Assembly (NCBI GenBank): GCA_963837695.1
Contig: CAWINZ010000005.1
Coordinates: 1 to 64,000 of the forward strand
Source: VRUE01 sp963837695
GTDB taxonomy: Bacteria; Actinomycetota; Thermoleophilia; Solirubrobacterales; 70-9
Length of the DNA stretch: 64,000 nt
Direction of reading: 5' to 3'
Shown here: positions 44,624 to 53,301 of the stretch, in pieces
How the letters are laid out: every line of letters begins with the position of its first letter
How positions within the stretch are numbered: the first letter of the stretch is position 1
Position numbers and translations under genes: made by a program
The notes under the pieces: generated by a model
The model's input: the letters and a program-made list of their open reading frames with translations, nothing else
What the model was told of the DNA's origin: nothing
The model's database searches: none

Positions 44624-46783
44624 CTACTCGGCGCCCGATGGTGCGCCGCGCAGGCGCTCGGCTAGGGCCGAGTGGCGGGCGCCGCTGTCGTCGCGGCGGA
44701 CCGCCATCTCCAGCGCCGCCGGGTCGCCGACGAGAACGCAGTCGCGACGCGCGCGGGTGATCGCCGTGTAGAGCAGCGGCCGGGTCAGCATGCGGGCGTG
44801 GGAGCGGTGGCAGACCCCGACCACGACCGGAACCTCGCAGCCCTGCGCCTTGTGGACCGAGATCGCGTAGGCGAGCCGCAGCGTCGCCGTCTCCCCATAT
44901 GGGATGGTCAGCGAGCCGCCCTCGTCGGTGTCGACGACGATCGCCTCCTCCCCGGGGTCGTCCTCGCGGAGGAAGACGATCGAGCCGTTCATCAGCCCCA
45001 GCTCGTGCGAGTTGCGGGTCTGGATCAGCCGGTCGCCGATCCTGAAGCGCTCGCTGACGGCGGCCTTGCCATCCGGGTTGAGCCGCGCCTGCAGCCGCTC
45101 GTTCAGCGCGTCGATCCCGACCGCCCCTTTGTACATCGGCGCCAATACCTGCACGTCGCGGATCGGGTCGACGCCGAAGCTTGCCGGGGCCCGCTCGGCG
45201 ACCACCTCGACCACCGTCTCCAATGCCCGCTCAGGGCTCGGCCGGTCGATGAAGAAGAAGTCGTGGTCCTGGTCGCCCTGCGGCTGCAGGTGCGGCGGCC
45301 GGCCCTGGTTGATCTCGTGGGCGGCGGTGGTGATCATCGAGCGCGCCGCCTGGCGGAAGATCTGGGTGAGGCGGACGACGGGCGCGACGCCGGAGGCGAT
45401 CAGGTCGTCGAAGGGCTTGCCGGCGCCGATCGGCGGCAGCTGGTCGGCGTCGCCGACGAAGACCACGTGGGTCGACTCGGCGAGGCCGCCGAGCAGGACC
45501 TCGATCAGGCGCAGGTTCAGCATCGAGGCCTCGTCGACGATCGCCAGGCCCGCGGGCAGCGGGTGGCCGGGCCGGAAGCCGGGCTCGCGGCCGGGCATCC
45601 ACTCGAGCAGCCGGTGGATCGTCTGCGCCTCGTGACCGGTCGCCTCCTCGAGCCGGCGGGCGGCGCGCCCGGTCGGCGCGCAGAGCACGATCGGCACGTC
45701 GGCCCGCGCGGCCTCGGCGACGATCGCCCGCGTACAGGCGGTCTTGCCGACGCCGGGGCCGCCGGTCAGCACCGAGATCCGCGCCGCGAAGGCGCCCCGC
45801 ACGGCGGCCCACTGCTCGTCGGTCAGCTTGGCCTCCTCCTCGTTGTCCCCGGGGGGCAGCTCGCCCGGGTCGTGGTCGAGGTGGGCCGGCGCGCCGGCGC
45901 GCCCGGCGAGCGTCGCGGCGACGGCGAGCTCGCTCGCGTGGGTCGGCTCGCGATAGGCGCGGCCTTCGTCGAGCAGCAGCCCGCGCGCCATCGCCGGCAC
46001 ATCGGGGTCGGGCTGCAGGCCGATCAGCTTCGCGGTGCGCCGGTTGAGCTCCTCGACCGGCAGGAAGGTGTTGCCCTGCTGCTCGGCCTCACTGAGGGCG
46101 AAGACCGCGGCTGCCTGGGCGCGTCGCTCGGACTCGGGCGGCACGTCGGCCGCCAGGGCGATCTTGTCGGCGCGGGCGAAGCCGACCCCGGCGACCTCGG
46201 TGAGGCGGTAGGGGTCCTCGTGCAGGATCGCCATCGAGCGCTCGCCGAAGCGGGCGTGGATCGGCGCCGCGAGGTGCGCCAGGCCGTGCGGCGCAAGCTG
46301 GACGTGCAGGTCGCGGACCGCCCGCGAGGCGTGCCAGGAATCGGCCGCCGCGACGGCCTGCTCGGCGCTGACTCCGCGCAGCCCCGCAAAGACGCCGGCC
46401 GGGTCGGCGGCGATCGCCCCCAGCACCCCCTCGCCGTGCTCGTCGACGAGGCGTTCGGCGCGGGCCGGGCCGATGTGGCGCAGGGACGTCAGGTAGGCGA
46501 TCCGCCCCGCCCGGTCGGCGGGATCGAGGGGCAGGGCGCCACGCGCCTTCAGCTGCCGCCCGTAGCGCGAGTGGGTCTGCCAGTCGCCGCTGACTTCGGC
46601 GCGGTCGCCGGCGCTCAGGTGGGCGACCGGGCCGACCAGGGCAAAGCCCTCGCCCGACTCGGCGTCCTGCACCTCCAACACCGCGTAACCGTCGTCTTCG
46701 GCGCTGAAGATCACCCCCAGCACCTCGACCGTGCCAGTGAAGGCGGCGGCATCGGCATCGAAGAGGGTCGCAGCGTCGCTCAC
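44624..46783 (-). CDS. recD2: RecD2-like ATP-dependent DNA helicase (719 aa)
   Basis: N-terminal OB-like domain and helix-hairpin-helix region, then SF1 motifs: Walker A GGPGVGKTA, motif II IVDEASML, motif III GDADQLPPIGAGKPF, IFRQAARS, and UvrD-like VHKAQGCEVPVVVG with YTAITRAR. This is the RecD2/TraA-type 5'-3' helicase that acts without RecBC, which is absent here. It unwinds DNA in repair. The start ATG 46783 gives the usual N-terminal extension. Confidence 0.88.
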   Translation of the reverse strand: MSDAATLFDADAAAFTGTVEVLGVIFSAEDDGYAVLEVQDAESGEGFALVGPVAHLSAGDRAEVSGDWQTHSRYGRQLKARGALPLDPADRAGRIAYLTSLRHIGPARAERLVDEHGEGVLGAIAADPAGVFAGLRGVSAEQAVAAADSWHASRAVRDLHVQLAPHGLAHLAAPIHARFGERSMAILHEDPYRLTEVAGVGFARADKIALAADVPPESERRAQAAAVFALSEAEQQGNTFLPVEELNRRTAKLIGLQPDPDVPAMARGLLLDEGRAYREPTHASELAVAATLAGRAGAPAHLDHDPGELPPGDNEEEAKLTDEQWAAVRGAFAARISVLTGGPGVGKTACTRAIVAEAARADVPIVLCAPTGRAARRLEEATGHEAQTIHRLLEWMPGREPGFRPGHPLPAGLAIVDEASMLNLRLIEVLLGGLAESTHVVFVGDADQLPPIGAGKPFDDLIASGVAPVVRLTQIFRQAARSMITTAAHEINQGRPPHLQPQGDQDHDFFFIDRPSPERALETVVEVVAERAPASFGVDPIRDVQVLAPMYKGAVGIDALNERLQARLNPDGKAAVSERFRIGDRLIQTRNSHELGLMNGSIVFLREDDPGEEAIVVDTDEGGSLTIPYGETATLRLAYAISVHKAQGCEVPVVVGVCHRSHARMLTRPLLYTAITRARRDCVLVGDPAALEMAVRRDDSGARHSALAERLRGAPSGAE

Positions 46784-46907
46784 AGGGCAAAGCTAGCGAC
46801 TCGACACTCGGCCCCGCGACGGTGAGCATTGCTTGGAAATCCAAAGTGCGACAAGATGCCTGCGATCCGGCCCAACCGGGGCCGCACGAAGCGGGAGGAC
46901 AAAGCAG

Positions 46908-47300
46908 ATGAGCACTTACGCGGTGAAGAGGATCGACGAGATGGAGGCTGTCTACGGCGGCGCCTTCAAGCGGGCCCGGGCCGAGCTCGGCGTCGAGTCG
47001 TTCGGCATGCAGATCATCGACATGCCGGCCAACTACGACGGCTACCCGGTGCACGACCATGAGCAGGACGGCCAGGAGGAGGTCTACGTGACCCTCGGCG
47101 GCGGCGGCGAGATCGAGATCGAGGGAGAGCGCTTCCCGCTCGACGGCGACCACGTCGCCCGGGTCGGCCCCGGCGTCACCCGCAAGGTCTGGCCGGGCGA
47201 TGAGGGCATCCGCATCCTCGTCCTCGGTGGCAAGGCCGGCGAGGCCTACGACGCCCCCGAGATCACGAAGCTGGGCGAGCCCGACCCGGCGGCAGCATAG
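46908..47300 (+). CDS. Cupin-domain protein (130 aa)
   Basis: ATG 46908 follows GGGAGGAC. The cupin motif VHDHEQDGQEEVYVTLGGGG and a second half (DHVARVGPGVTRKVWPGDEG) predict a small beta-barrel with two of the usual metal histidines. Substrate unknown; it could be a sensor or isomerase-like enzyme. It ends 4 bp before a 25-bp perfect palindrome shared with the convergent gene. Confidence 0.75.
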   Translation: MSTYAVKRIDEMEAVYGGAFKRARAELGVESFGMQIIDMPANYDGYPVHDHEQDGQEEVYVTLGGGGEIEIEGERFPLDGDHVARVGPGVTRKVWPGDEGIRILVLGGKAGEAYDAPEITKLGEPDPAAA

Positions 47301-47304
47301 GCAA

Positions 47305-47359
47305 GCCGCCGACGGGCCTAAAACCGGCCTATACGGCCGGTTTTAGGCCCGTCGGCGGC
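47305..47359. terminator. 25-bp perfect palindrome, bidirectional terminator
   Basis: Arms 47305-47329 and 47335-47359 with a 5-nt loop. It lies between two convergent genes; the minus-strand gene's last nine codons form one arm and its stop TAG spans the loop. Confidence 0.7.
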
Positions 47360-47526
47360 GTAGCCCGCTCGTATCCCGCGCACTCGAGGACCGGCACCCG
47401 CGGGTAGCGCGGGTACGCCGGATCCTCGCGGGAGCGCCGGCAAAGACTGAAGACGGACCCGCGCGTATTGGGCACGAGCTGTTGGTGGACGCAGCCGTCG
47501 CAGAGGCCGCTGTTCGCGTAGGCCAT
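47329..47526 (-). CDS. Small Cys-motif protein (65 aa)
   Basis: Spaced cysteines (GLCDGC, SLCRRSREDP, LECAGYE) suggest binding of zinc or iron-sulfur. Pro/Tyr/Arg-rich middle PAYPRYPRVPVL. ATG 47526. Similar tiny conserved proteins are common in actinobacteria (recalled). Its C-terminus is encoded in the terminator arm. Role unknown. Confidence 0.65.
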   Translation of the reverse strand: MAYANSGLCDGCVHQQLVPNTRGSVFSLCRRSREDPAYPRYPRVPVLECAGYERATPPTGLKPAV

Positions 47527-47623
47527 GCGTTGACGCTATCGCCGGCCGGGTTGCGCGTCACTCCGATCCGGTCTAGGTTGTTTGAACAGAAGCGAACCAG
47601 TACGCGACTCAAAGGGGACCTGG

Positions 47624-48901
47624 ATGAGCCTTGACGTCTACCTGCACGGAGACCTGGTCGGCGGGCTGTTCCCCACCGGCGAGGACGGTTATCGCTTTGC
47701 CTACAGGCCGGAGACGGTCCAGGAGGTCGGCGCCGGAGCGGTCCTGCTCAGCAACTCGCTGCCCGTCCGTGACGAGCCCTTCAGCGCCGGCGTCAGCCGC
47801 GCATATGTCGAGGGACTGCTGCCACAGGGGCGCCGGCGCGAGGCGATCGCCGCCGAGCTGGGACTCGACCGCAGCGACGGCTTTGGGCTGATAGCCGAGC
47901 TGGGCCGCGATTGTCCCGGCGCGGTCGTCTTCCTCAGGCAGGGCGAAGACCCGGAGTCGAGCGAGGTCGACTCGCCCGCGTGGCTCACCGAGGAAGAGCT
48001 CGAGGAGCTGCTCCAGCCCCACCCGACGCAGCTCTTCGACCCGGCAGACGAGCGACGGATGCGCTTTGTCCTGCCCGGCGAGCGGCACAAGCTCGCGCTC
48101 GCCTACGACGAGAAGTCGGGCAGATGGGCCTGGCCGGAGCCCGGCCTGCCCAGCACCCACATCGTCAAGCCCGAATCCGACGAACGTCCCGGCCTCGTCG
48201 CCAACGAGATGGCCTGCACGCTCGCCTATCGCGAACTGGGCCTCCCGGTCGCCCACACGTCGGTCGAGATGATCGCCGGGCGGACGTGCCTGGTCAGCAA
48301 GCGCTTCGATCGCTGGGCAGGTGGGTTCGAGACCGAGCGCCTGCACCAGGAGAGCTTCGCCCAGGCCCTCGGCGTCGCACCCGCCGACGCAGGGCAGGGG
48401 CGACTGGGGGAGACACCGGACCTGACCGAATCCTGCGGGCTGCTGCGGGCGATCGGCGAAGAGCCCGGCGTCCACACCCTGATGAGCGCCGTCCTCTGCG
48501 ACCTGGTGATCGGCAACTGCGCCGCGCGCGGCGCCAAGGCGGCGCTGCTCTTCACCGGCGACGGCCCGATCCTCGCTCCCTTCTTCGGCATCGCCGCGAC
48601 CGAGATCTACGGCGCGCAGCGTCGCCGCCCGCCAGTTGCCGGGGCGCCCCCCGCACCCTTCCTGGTCGACATCGGCCGCACCGCCTGGGAATGCGACTTC
48701 GAGTTCCAGCCGTCGCTGATCGAGGCGGTGGCGACGATGGGCCGGGTCTGCTCGGCGCTCAACGCTGCAATCGAGATCGCCCGCGAAGAGGGCTGGTACT
48801 CGCGCGTGGCTGAGGACGCGCTGCAGTGCGTGATCAAGCGCAGCGTCGACTTCAAGGGTGAAATGGAGTACCTGCGGCCGCCCGGCGCCGAGTCGCCGTA
48901 G
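47624..48901 (+). CDS. HipA-like protein lacking kinase residues (425 aa)
   Basis: ATG 47624 follows AAGGGGACC. HipA fold signatures: N-terminal LDVYLHGDLVGGLFP, the ATP-loop/lid region (STHIVKPESDE), VANEMACTLAYRELGLPVAH, LVSKRFDR and ESFAQALGV. However, the catalytic loop usually read as IGNTDAHGKN is IGNCAARGAK, and the metal-binding YD of the following strand is FG (LAPFFGIAAT). Thus the proton-acceptor Asp, its His, Lys and Asn, and the Mg-binding Asp are all changed. It is probably a pseudokinase. No HipB-like XRE gene is adjacent. Its end is 7 bp from the convergent CaCA gene. Confidence 0.75.
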   Translation: MSLDVYLHGDLVGGLFPTGEDGYRFAYRPETVQEVGAGAVLLSNSLPVRDEPFSAGVSRAYVEGLLPQGRRREAIAAELGLDRSDGFGLIAELGRDCPGAVVFLRQGEDPESSEVDSPAWLTEEELEELLQPHPTQLFDPADERRMRFVLPGERHKLALAYDEKSGRWAWPEPGLPSTHIVKPESDERPGLVANEMACTLAYRELGLPVAHTSVEMIAGRTCLVSKRFDRWAGGFETERLHQESFAQALGVAPADAGQGRLGETPDLTESCGLLRAIGEEPGVHTLMSAVLCDLVIGNCAARGAKAALLFTGDGPILAPFFGIAATEIYGAQRRRPPVAGAPPAPFLVDIGRTAWECDFEFQPSLIEAVATMGRVCSALNAAIEIAREEGWYSRVAEDALQCVIKRSVDFKGEMEYLRPPGAESP

Positions 48902-48908
48902 CGGGCGC

Positions 48909-49910
48909 TCAGCCGCCGACCACGACGACGACGATGAAGGCGGCGTAGAGCGTGAGCCAGCCGACAACCGCGGGCAGCTCGAAGCGGCCGCGGCGATGCA
49001 GCGCCTCGTAAGCGAGCAGGCCGCCGGCGAGGCCGAGCACGATCGAGAGGGCGGCGTTGGCGCTCAGCGACCAGCCCGTGAAGAGCAGCCCGATGCCGAA
49101 GGGGATGGTCGACTGGAAGACCATCGCGCCGGTGATGTTGCCCAGCGCCAGCGAGTCCTTGCCTTCGCGCACCCAGAAGAAGCTGTTGACCTTCTCGGGC
49201 AGCTCGGTGGCCAGCGGGGCGAGGATCAGGGCGAGGACGACCGCCTCGACGCCGAGGTCGGCGGCGATTTTGAGCAGCGCTTCGACGAAGAGGTGGGCGC
49301 CGCCGACCATCGCGCCCAGGCCGACGAGGAGCTGGACCGCGCAGAGGACCGGACCGGGGTCCATGCGGCGCTCGGCGCGGCGCTCGAAGACGAGCGGAGC
49401 GAGCGTCTCCTCGCCCTGCACCTCTCCCCCCTGCCGCAGGGTGCGCCGGATGTAGAGCGGGTAGGCGAGCAGGGCGCCGATCCCGACCGGGATCCGCAGC
49501 GCCGCCGGCGCCCCCCAGGCGAGCGCCAGGGAGAGGGCGAAGAAGGCGAGGAAGAAGAGCAGGTCCCGCTCCAGGGTCGGCCTGTGGGCGCGCAGCTCCA
49601 GCCCCTGCTCACGGCGGTCGCGGTAGAGGTAGGCGAAGAGGCCGACCAGGCCCATCGCCAGGGTGCCGAGCAGGAAGGGCGCGCCGACGATCGCCCCGAT
49701 CGCGACCTGGTCGGCGCCCCGCTTGGCGCCGAGCAGGGCGACGATCGCGACCAGCGTCTCCGGCATCGCCGTGCCGACCGCGGCGAGGACGCTGCCGACG
49801 GCCCCTTCGCCCAGCTGCAGGCGGTGGCCGATCCACTCGACCGCGTTGGTGAAGAGCAGCGCCCCGGCGAGGATTACGGCAAAGCTGAGGAGCAGGAGTA
49901 GGACATTCAC
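48909..49910 (-). CDS. CaCA-family sodium/calcium exchanger (333 aa)
   Basis: Two alpha-repeats face each other: GTAMPETLVAIVALLG and LAPLATELPEKVNSFFW, each with the acidic residue of the ion site, in about ten transmembrane segments. It resembles YrbG-type exchangers that move Ca2+ against Na+ or H+. GTG 49910 follows the Cax stop by one base, so it is translationally coupled to the preceding cation antiporter. Confidence 0.85.
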   Translation of the reverse strand: MNVLLLLLSFAVILAGALLFTNAVEWIGHRLQLGEGAVGSVLAAVGTAMPETLVAIVALLGAKRGADQVAIGAIVGAPFLLGTLAMGLVGLFAYLYRDRREQGLELRAHRPTLERDLLFFLAFFALSLALAWGAPAALRIPVGIGALLAYPLYIRRTLRQGGEVQGEETLAPLVFERRAERRMDPGPVLCAVQLLVGLGAMVGGAHLFVEALLKIAADLGVEAVVLALILAPLATELPEKVNSFFWVREGKDSLALGNITGAMVFQSTIPFGIGLLFTGWSLSANAALSIVLGLAGGLLAYEALHRRGRFELPAVVGWLTLYAAFIVVVVVGG

Positions 49911-49911
49911 G

Positions 49912-50865
49912 TCAGGCGTAATAAAACGCGAGACCTAGGACGGCGTAGACGGCGAGCAGCTGGACGCCCTCGAACCAGGTCGACTCGCCGTCCTGGGTGA
50001 CGTAGTTGGCGATCAGGACGGCGAGCAGCAGGGCGCCGAGCTCGAAGCCGTTGAAGACCAGGGCCAGCGGGCCCGGGCCGACGAAGATCGAGGCGAGCAC
50101 CAGCACCGGGGCGACGAAGAGCGCCACCTGGGCGCTGGAGCCGATCGCGATGTTGACCGCGAGGTCCATCTTGTCCTTACGCGCGACGAGAACCGCGACC
50201 CAGTGCTCGGCGGCGTTGCCGACGATCGCGACGACGATCACGCCGATGAAGAACTCGGAGAGGCCGGCCGCCTGGGAGGCCTCGCTGATCGAGCCGACCA
50301 GGACCTCCGACATCACGCCGACCAGGACCCCGGCGACCGCCAGCGCGATCACCGAGGTGCGCACCGACCAGCCCCAGCTGTCCTCGTCGGCGTACTCGGG
50401 GTTGAAGAGGTCGCGGTGGGTCTTGAGCGAGAAGACGAGGCCGAGGACGTAGGTGGCGATGAGGACGATCGCGACGGCGAAGGAGAGGTGCTCGACGGTC
50501 GAGCCGTAGTTGACCAGCTCGGCGCCCGGCATCGGCAGCCCCTTGCCCTCGACCAGCTCGAAGATCGCCGGCATCAGCAGCGCCGCCGCGGCCAGCAGCA
50601 GCATCGAGGTCTGCACGCCGGCGCTGGTCCGGCTGAAGGTCTGCTTGTCGCGGCCGAGCCCGCCGGCGAGCATCGCGGCGCCGAGCACGAGCAGGATGTT
50701 GCCGATGATCGAGCCGATGATCGAGGCCTTGACCACCTCGTGCAGGCCCTGGCCGAGGGCGAAGAGGGCGATGATCAGCTCGGGCGCGTTGCCGAAGGTG
50801 ACGTTGAGCAGGCCGCCGATCCCCGGCCCCGAGCGCGCCGCCAGCTCCTCGGTGGCGCGTCCCAT
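49912..50865 (-). CDS. Cax-type H+/Ca2+ antiporter (317 aa as started, N-terminus may be missing)
   Basis: Alpha-repeats GGLLNVTFGNAPELIIALFA and VGNAAEHWVAVLVARKDKM are diagnostic of Cax exchangers. The first usable ATG is 50865, but the frame stays open to about 51067 and encodes a normal first helix (PLIPVAVALQ, VFAASALGIVPTAAL). No ATG, GTG or TTG lies in that stretch; CTG 50973, 50970 or 51000 are the only start-like codons. So either CTG initiation, an unusual shortened protein or a base error. Coupled to CaCA downstream; a lipoprotein gene ends 8 bp before the open stretch. Confidence 0.75.
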   Translation of the reverse strand: MGRATEELAARSGPGIGGLLNVTFGNAPELIIALFALGQGLHEVVKASIIGSIIGNILLVLGAAMLAGGLGRDKQTFSRTSAGVQTSMLLLAAAALLMPAIFELVEGKGLPMPGAELVNYGSTVEHLSFAVAIVLIATYVLGLVFSLKTHRDLFNPEYADEDSWGWSVRTSVIALAVAGVLVGVMSEVLVGSISEASQAAGLSEFFIGVIVVAIVGNAAEHWVAVLVARKDKMDLAVNIAIGSSAQVALFVAPVLVLASIFVGPGPLALVFNGFELGALLLAVLIANYVTQDGESTWFEGVQLLAVYAVLGLAFYYA

Positions 50866-51008
50866 CAGCGCCGCGGTGGGGACGATGCCGAGCGCCGAGG
50901 CGGCGAAGACAAGCGTCGCCGGGCTGCCGGCAAGCTGGAGCGCGACGGCGACCGGGATCAGCGGCGTCAGCAGGTAGGGCCAGCCATCGGCCCCGCGCAG
51001 GAAGCTGC

Positions 51009-52037
51009 CTACTGAGACTGGGATTCGGCCAGCCCTTCGAGCAGTTCGCCGAGGCTTTCGCCGCTTTCTTCACCCTGCAGCAGGCCGAGCAGTTCGATCG
51101 GGTTGATGCCGAGCTTGAGGAAGAGCTTGCTGAGCGGCTTGGCGCCGGCGGGGGCGGAGATCGTCTGTTCCTCGTTGACTTCGGTCAGCTTCAGGTCGAG
51201 TTTGATTTCGACGCTCTTGGGTCCGCTGCCGCCGTTTTGCGGTTCGAGCTTCAGCCGGGCCGAGATCTGGCGCACGATGTCGTCATCGCCGACGTAGACG
51301 TCCACGTGGGCGCTCTTCACGGCGCTGCTGACCTGGCTCTTCGCCTTATCGACTTCGGACTTCGAGGGAAGCGGGCCGGCGGCGGCGAGCTGGGCACGGC
51401 AGGCCTGGCTTTCGACCACTTCGAGCACCGAGTCGATCGCGCCGGAGACGTCGAGGTCGCCGCTGACCTTGGTCGTGCTCGTGCCGCCGACGTCGGCGCT
51501 GCCCTCGTTCGTGCCGTTTTCGAGGAAGTCGGCGACCTTGAGCGTGCCGAATTCTTCCTGACAGGCGGCGACCCCGTCCGCGCCGGTTTCGGCCCCGCCT
51601 TCGCGCTGGGCCTGGGCCAGCGCCGATTCGACGAAGCTGAAGGTCGTCGGGTCGACTTCGTACTCGGTCCCTTCGTAGTTGACGAAGGCGGTGTTGGGCA
51701 GGAGGACGAGGCCGCCGGTGAAATCGAGCTTCTTGCCGTTGAACTTGCCCTTCGCCGTGGCGTTCATGTCGAGCTGCGGCAGGCTGCCCTTGCCTTCGCC
51801 CTGGAACGGGCCGGAGAGGCTGACCTTGACGTTGCCGCCTTCGGGACCCCGCGCCTTGACGCCCAGCGAGAGGTCGATGTTGCCGCTTTCGATTCCCTGC
51901 AGCGTCGCTTCGTCGAGGACCGTTTCGGGGCTCTCACCGCTCTTGTCGCTCCCTCCCCCACAGGCGGCCAGGGCGATGCTCGTCGCGGCCAGGACAACGA
52001 TGGCGGCGATGGCGTAGAGGAAACGATGTCGGCTCAA
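51009..52037 (-). CDS. Exported lipoprotein, LolA/LppX-like (342 aa)
   Basis: Lipobox ALAAC after residue 24, then a Gly/Ser linker and a beta-rich domain (GNIDLSLGVKARGPEGGNV, FTGGLVLLPNTAFVNYEG) of the type seen in lipid-binding LolA/LppX lipoproteins. A late amphipathic helical tail (LGELLEGLAESQSQ) ends it. Function inferred, not shown. Same strand as the Cax/CaCA pair and just upstream. Confidence 0.7.
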   Translation of the reverse strand: MSRHRFLYAIAAIVVLAATSIALAACGGGSDKSGESPETVLDEATLQGIESGNIDLSLGVKARGPEGGNVKVSLSGPFQGEGKGSLPQLDMNATAKGKFNGKKLDFTGGLVLLPNTAFVNYEGTEYEVDPTTFSFVESALAQAQREGGAETGADGVAACQEEFGTLKVADFLENGTNEGSADVGGTSTTKVSGDLDVSGAIDSVLEVVESQACRAQLAAAGPLPSKSEVDKAKSQVSSAVKSAHVDVYVGDDDIVRQISARLKLEPQNGGSGPKSVEIKLDLKLTEVNEEQTISAPAGAKPLSKLFLKLGINPIELLGLLQGEESGESLGELLEGLAESQSQ

Positions 52038-52098
52038 GGCGGGGGCCTCCTGGGCTTTGGAGTGCGGACGGTGGATCGTAAGGCTAGACGGTCGTTCT

Positions 52099-52326
52099 TC
52101 AGCGGTTCTTAAGCTGCGGCGGCGTGCTCTCGGTCAGGTTGAGCGCCAGCGGGAAGAGGAAGGCGCCGAGGAAGATCAGGACGATGCCGGAGGCGACCAG
52201 CCAGCGCAGACCGGTCAGGTGGCCGAGGATGCCGACGACGAAGCCGATCAGCATCAGGGCGATGTAGGGGCCGGCGCTGTGCGGAAGCAGCGTGGCGAGG
52301 GAGAGGACGAAGGCAGGGTCGGGCAC
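52099..52326 (-). CDS. Small two-helix membrane protein (75 aa)
   Basis: Two hydrophobic helices (IALMLIGFVVGILGHL and WLVASGIVLIFLGAFLF). GTG 52326 is preferred; ATG 52374 would overlap the divergent MoxR gene and add a non-membrane Pro-rich stretch. No recognised function. Confidence 0.6.
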   Translation of the reverse strand: MPDPAFVLSLATLLPHSAGPYIALMLIGFVVGILGHLTGLRWLVASGIVLIFLGAFLFPLALNLTESTPPQLKNR

Positions 52327-52349
52327 CGGCGCTGGATTATCATCGCCGG

Positions 52350-53246
52350 ATGGCCGAGGCGCAGCCACCCGCATCCGTAGCCGAGACGAAGGACGCGCTG
52401 GCGTCGGCGAGCTACCTCGCCGACGAGTCCGCGGCGCTGGTCTCCTTCCTCGCCCAGCGGCTCGGCAAGCCGGTCCTGGTCGAGGGCCCGGCGGGGGTCG
52501 GCAAGACCGAGCTGGCCAAGGCGCTGTCGCGAGCTACGGGGCGTGAGCTGATCCGCCTGCAGTGCTACGAGGGGCTCGACGAGGCCAAGGCTCTCTATGA
52601 GTGGAATTACCGCAAGCAGCTGCTGCGCATCCAGGCCGGCGGCGCCCAGGGCGGCTGGGACGAGGTCCAGGACGACATCTTCAGCGAGGAGTTCCTGCTC
52701 GAGCGGCCGCTGATGCAGGCGATCGCCAGCGCCGAGCCGGTCGTCCTGCTGATCGACGAGATCGACAAGACCGACCAGGAGTTCGAGGCGATGCTGCTCG
52801 AGCTGCTCTCCGACTTCCAGATCACGATCCCCGAGCTCGGCCAGGTCTCGGCGACCTCGATGCCGATCGTCGTGCTCACCTCGAACAACTCGCGTGAGCT
52901 GACCGAGGCGCTGAAGCGGCGCTGCCTCTACCTCTGGCTCGACTACCCCGAGATCGAGCGTGAGATGGAGATCGTCCGCCTGCACGCGCCGGACCTCTCC
53001 GAGGCGCTGACCCGGCGGCTGGTCGAGGTGGTGCGGATGGTGCGCGCGCTCGACCTCAAGAAGCCGCCCTCGATCGCCGAGACGATCGACTGGGCGCGGA
53101 CGCTGCTCCTGATGGGCTCCGAGGACATCGACCGCGAGACCTTCGAACAGTCGATGTCGATCATCGTCAAGCACCGGACCGACATCGACCTGGTTGCCGA
53201 GCGGGTGGGGATGAAGCTCTCGGCTCCGACCCAGGCGTCGCCATGA
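52350..53246 (+). CDS. MoxR-family AAA ATPase (298 aa)
   Basis: Walker A EGPAGVGKTELAKAL, Walker B VLLIDEIDKTD, sensor LTSNNSRELTEALKRRC and lid helices match the MoxR/CoxD group. These chaperone-like ATPases work with a VWA-domain partner to insert metal or remodel a target complex. The partner, a CoxE-like gene, follows on the same strand. The target protein is not in the window. Confidence 0.88.
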   Translation: MAEAQPPASVAETKDALASASYLADESAALVSFLAQRLGKPVLVEGPAGVGKTELAKALSRATGRELIRLQCYEGLDEAKALYEWNYRKQLLRIQAGGAQGGWDEVQDDIFSEEFLLERPLMQAIASAEPVVLLIDEIDKTDQEFEAMLLELLSDFQITIPELGQVSATSMPIVVLTSNNSRELTEALKRRCLYLWLDYPEIEREMEIVRLHAPDLSEALTRRLVEVVRMVRALDLKKPPSIAETIDWARTLLLMGSEDIDRETFEQSMSIIVKHRTDIDLVAERVGMKLSAPTQASP

Positions 53247-53252
53247 ACCTCC

Positions 53253-53291
53253 GACCTGCATCCGACCCCTATTTGGGGTTCGATGCAGGTC
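53253..53291 (+). terminator. Long hairpin between MoxR and VWA genes
   Basis: 17-bp arms (53253-53269 with 53275-53291, 15 paired) and loop TATTT, starting 6 bp after the MoxR stop and 10 bp before the VWA start. Placed between genes expected to be co-expressed, so it may be an attenuator or processing site. Confidence 0.5.
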
Positions 53292-53301
53292 AGATGCCGA
53301 G

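Noticed and set aside
44672..46825. 717-codon plus-strand open frame
   Set aside because: Antisense to the RecD2-like helicase, which has all SF1 motifs.
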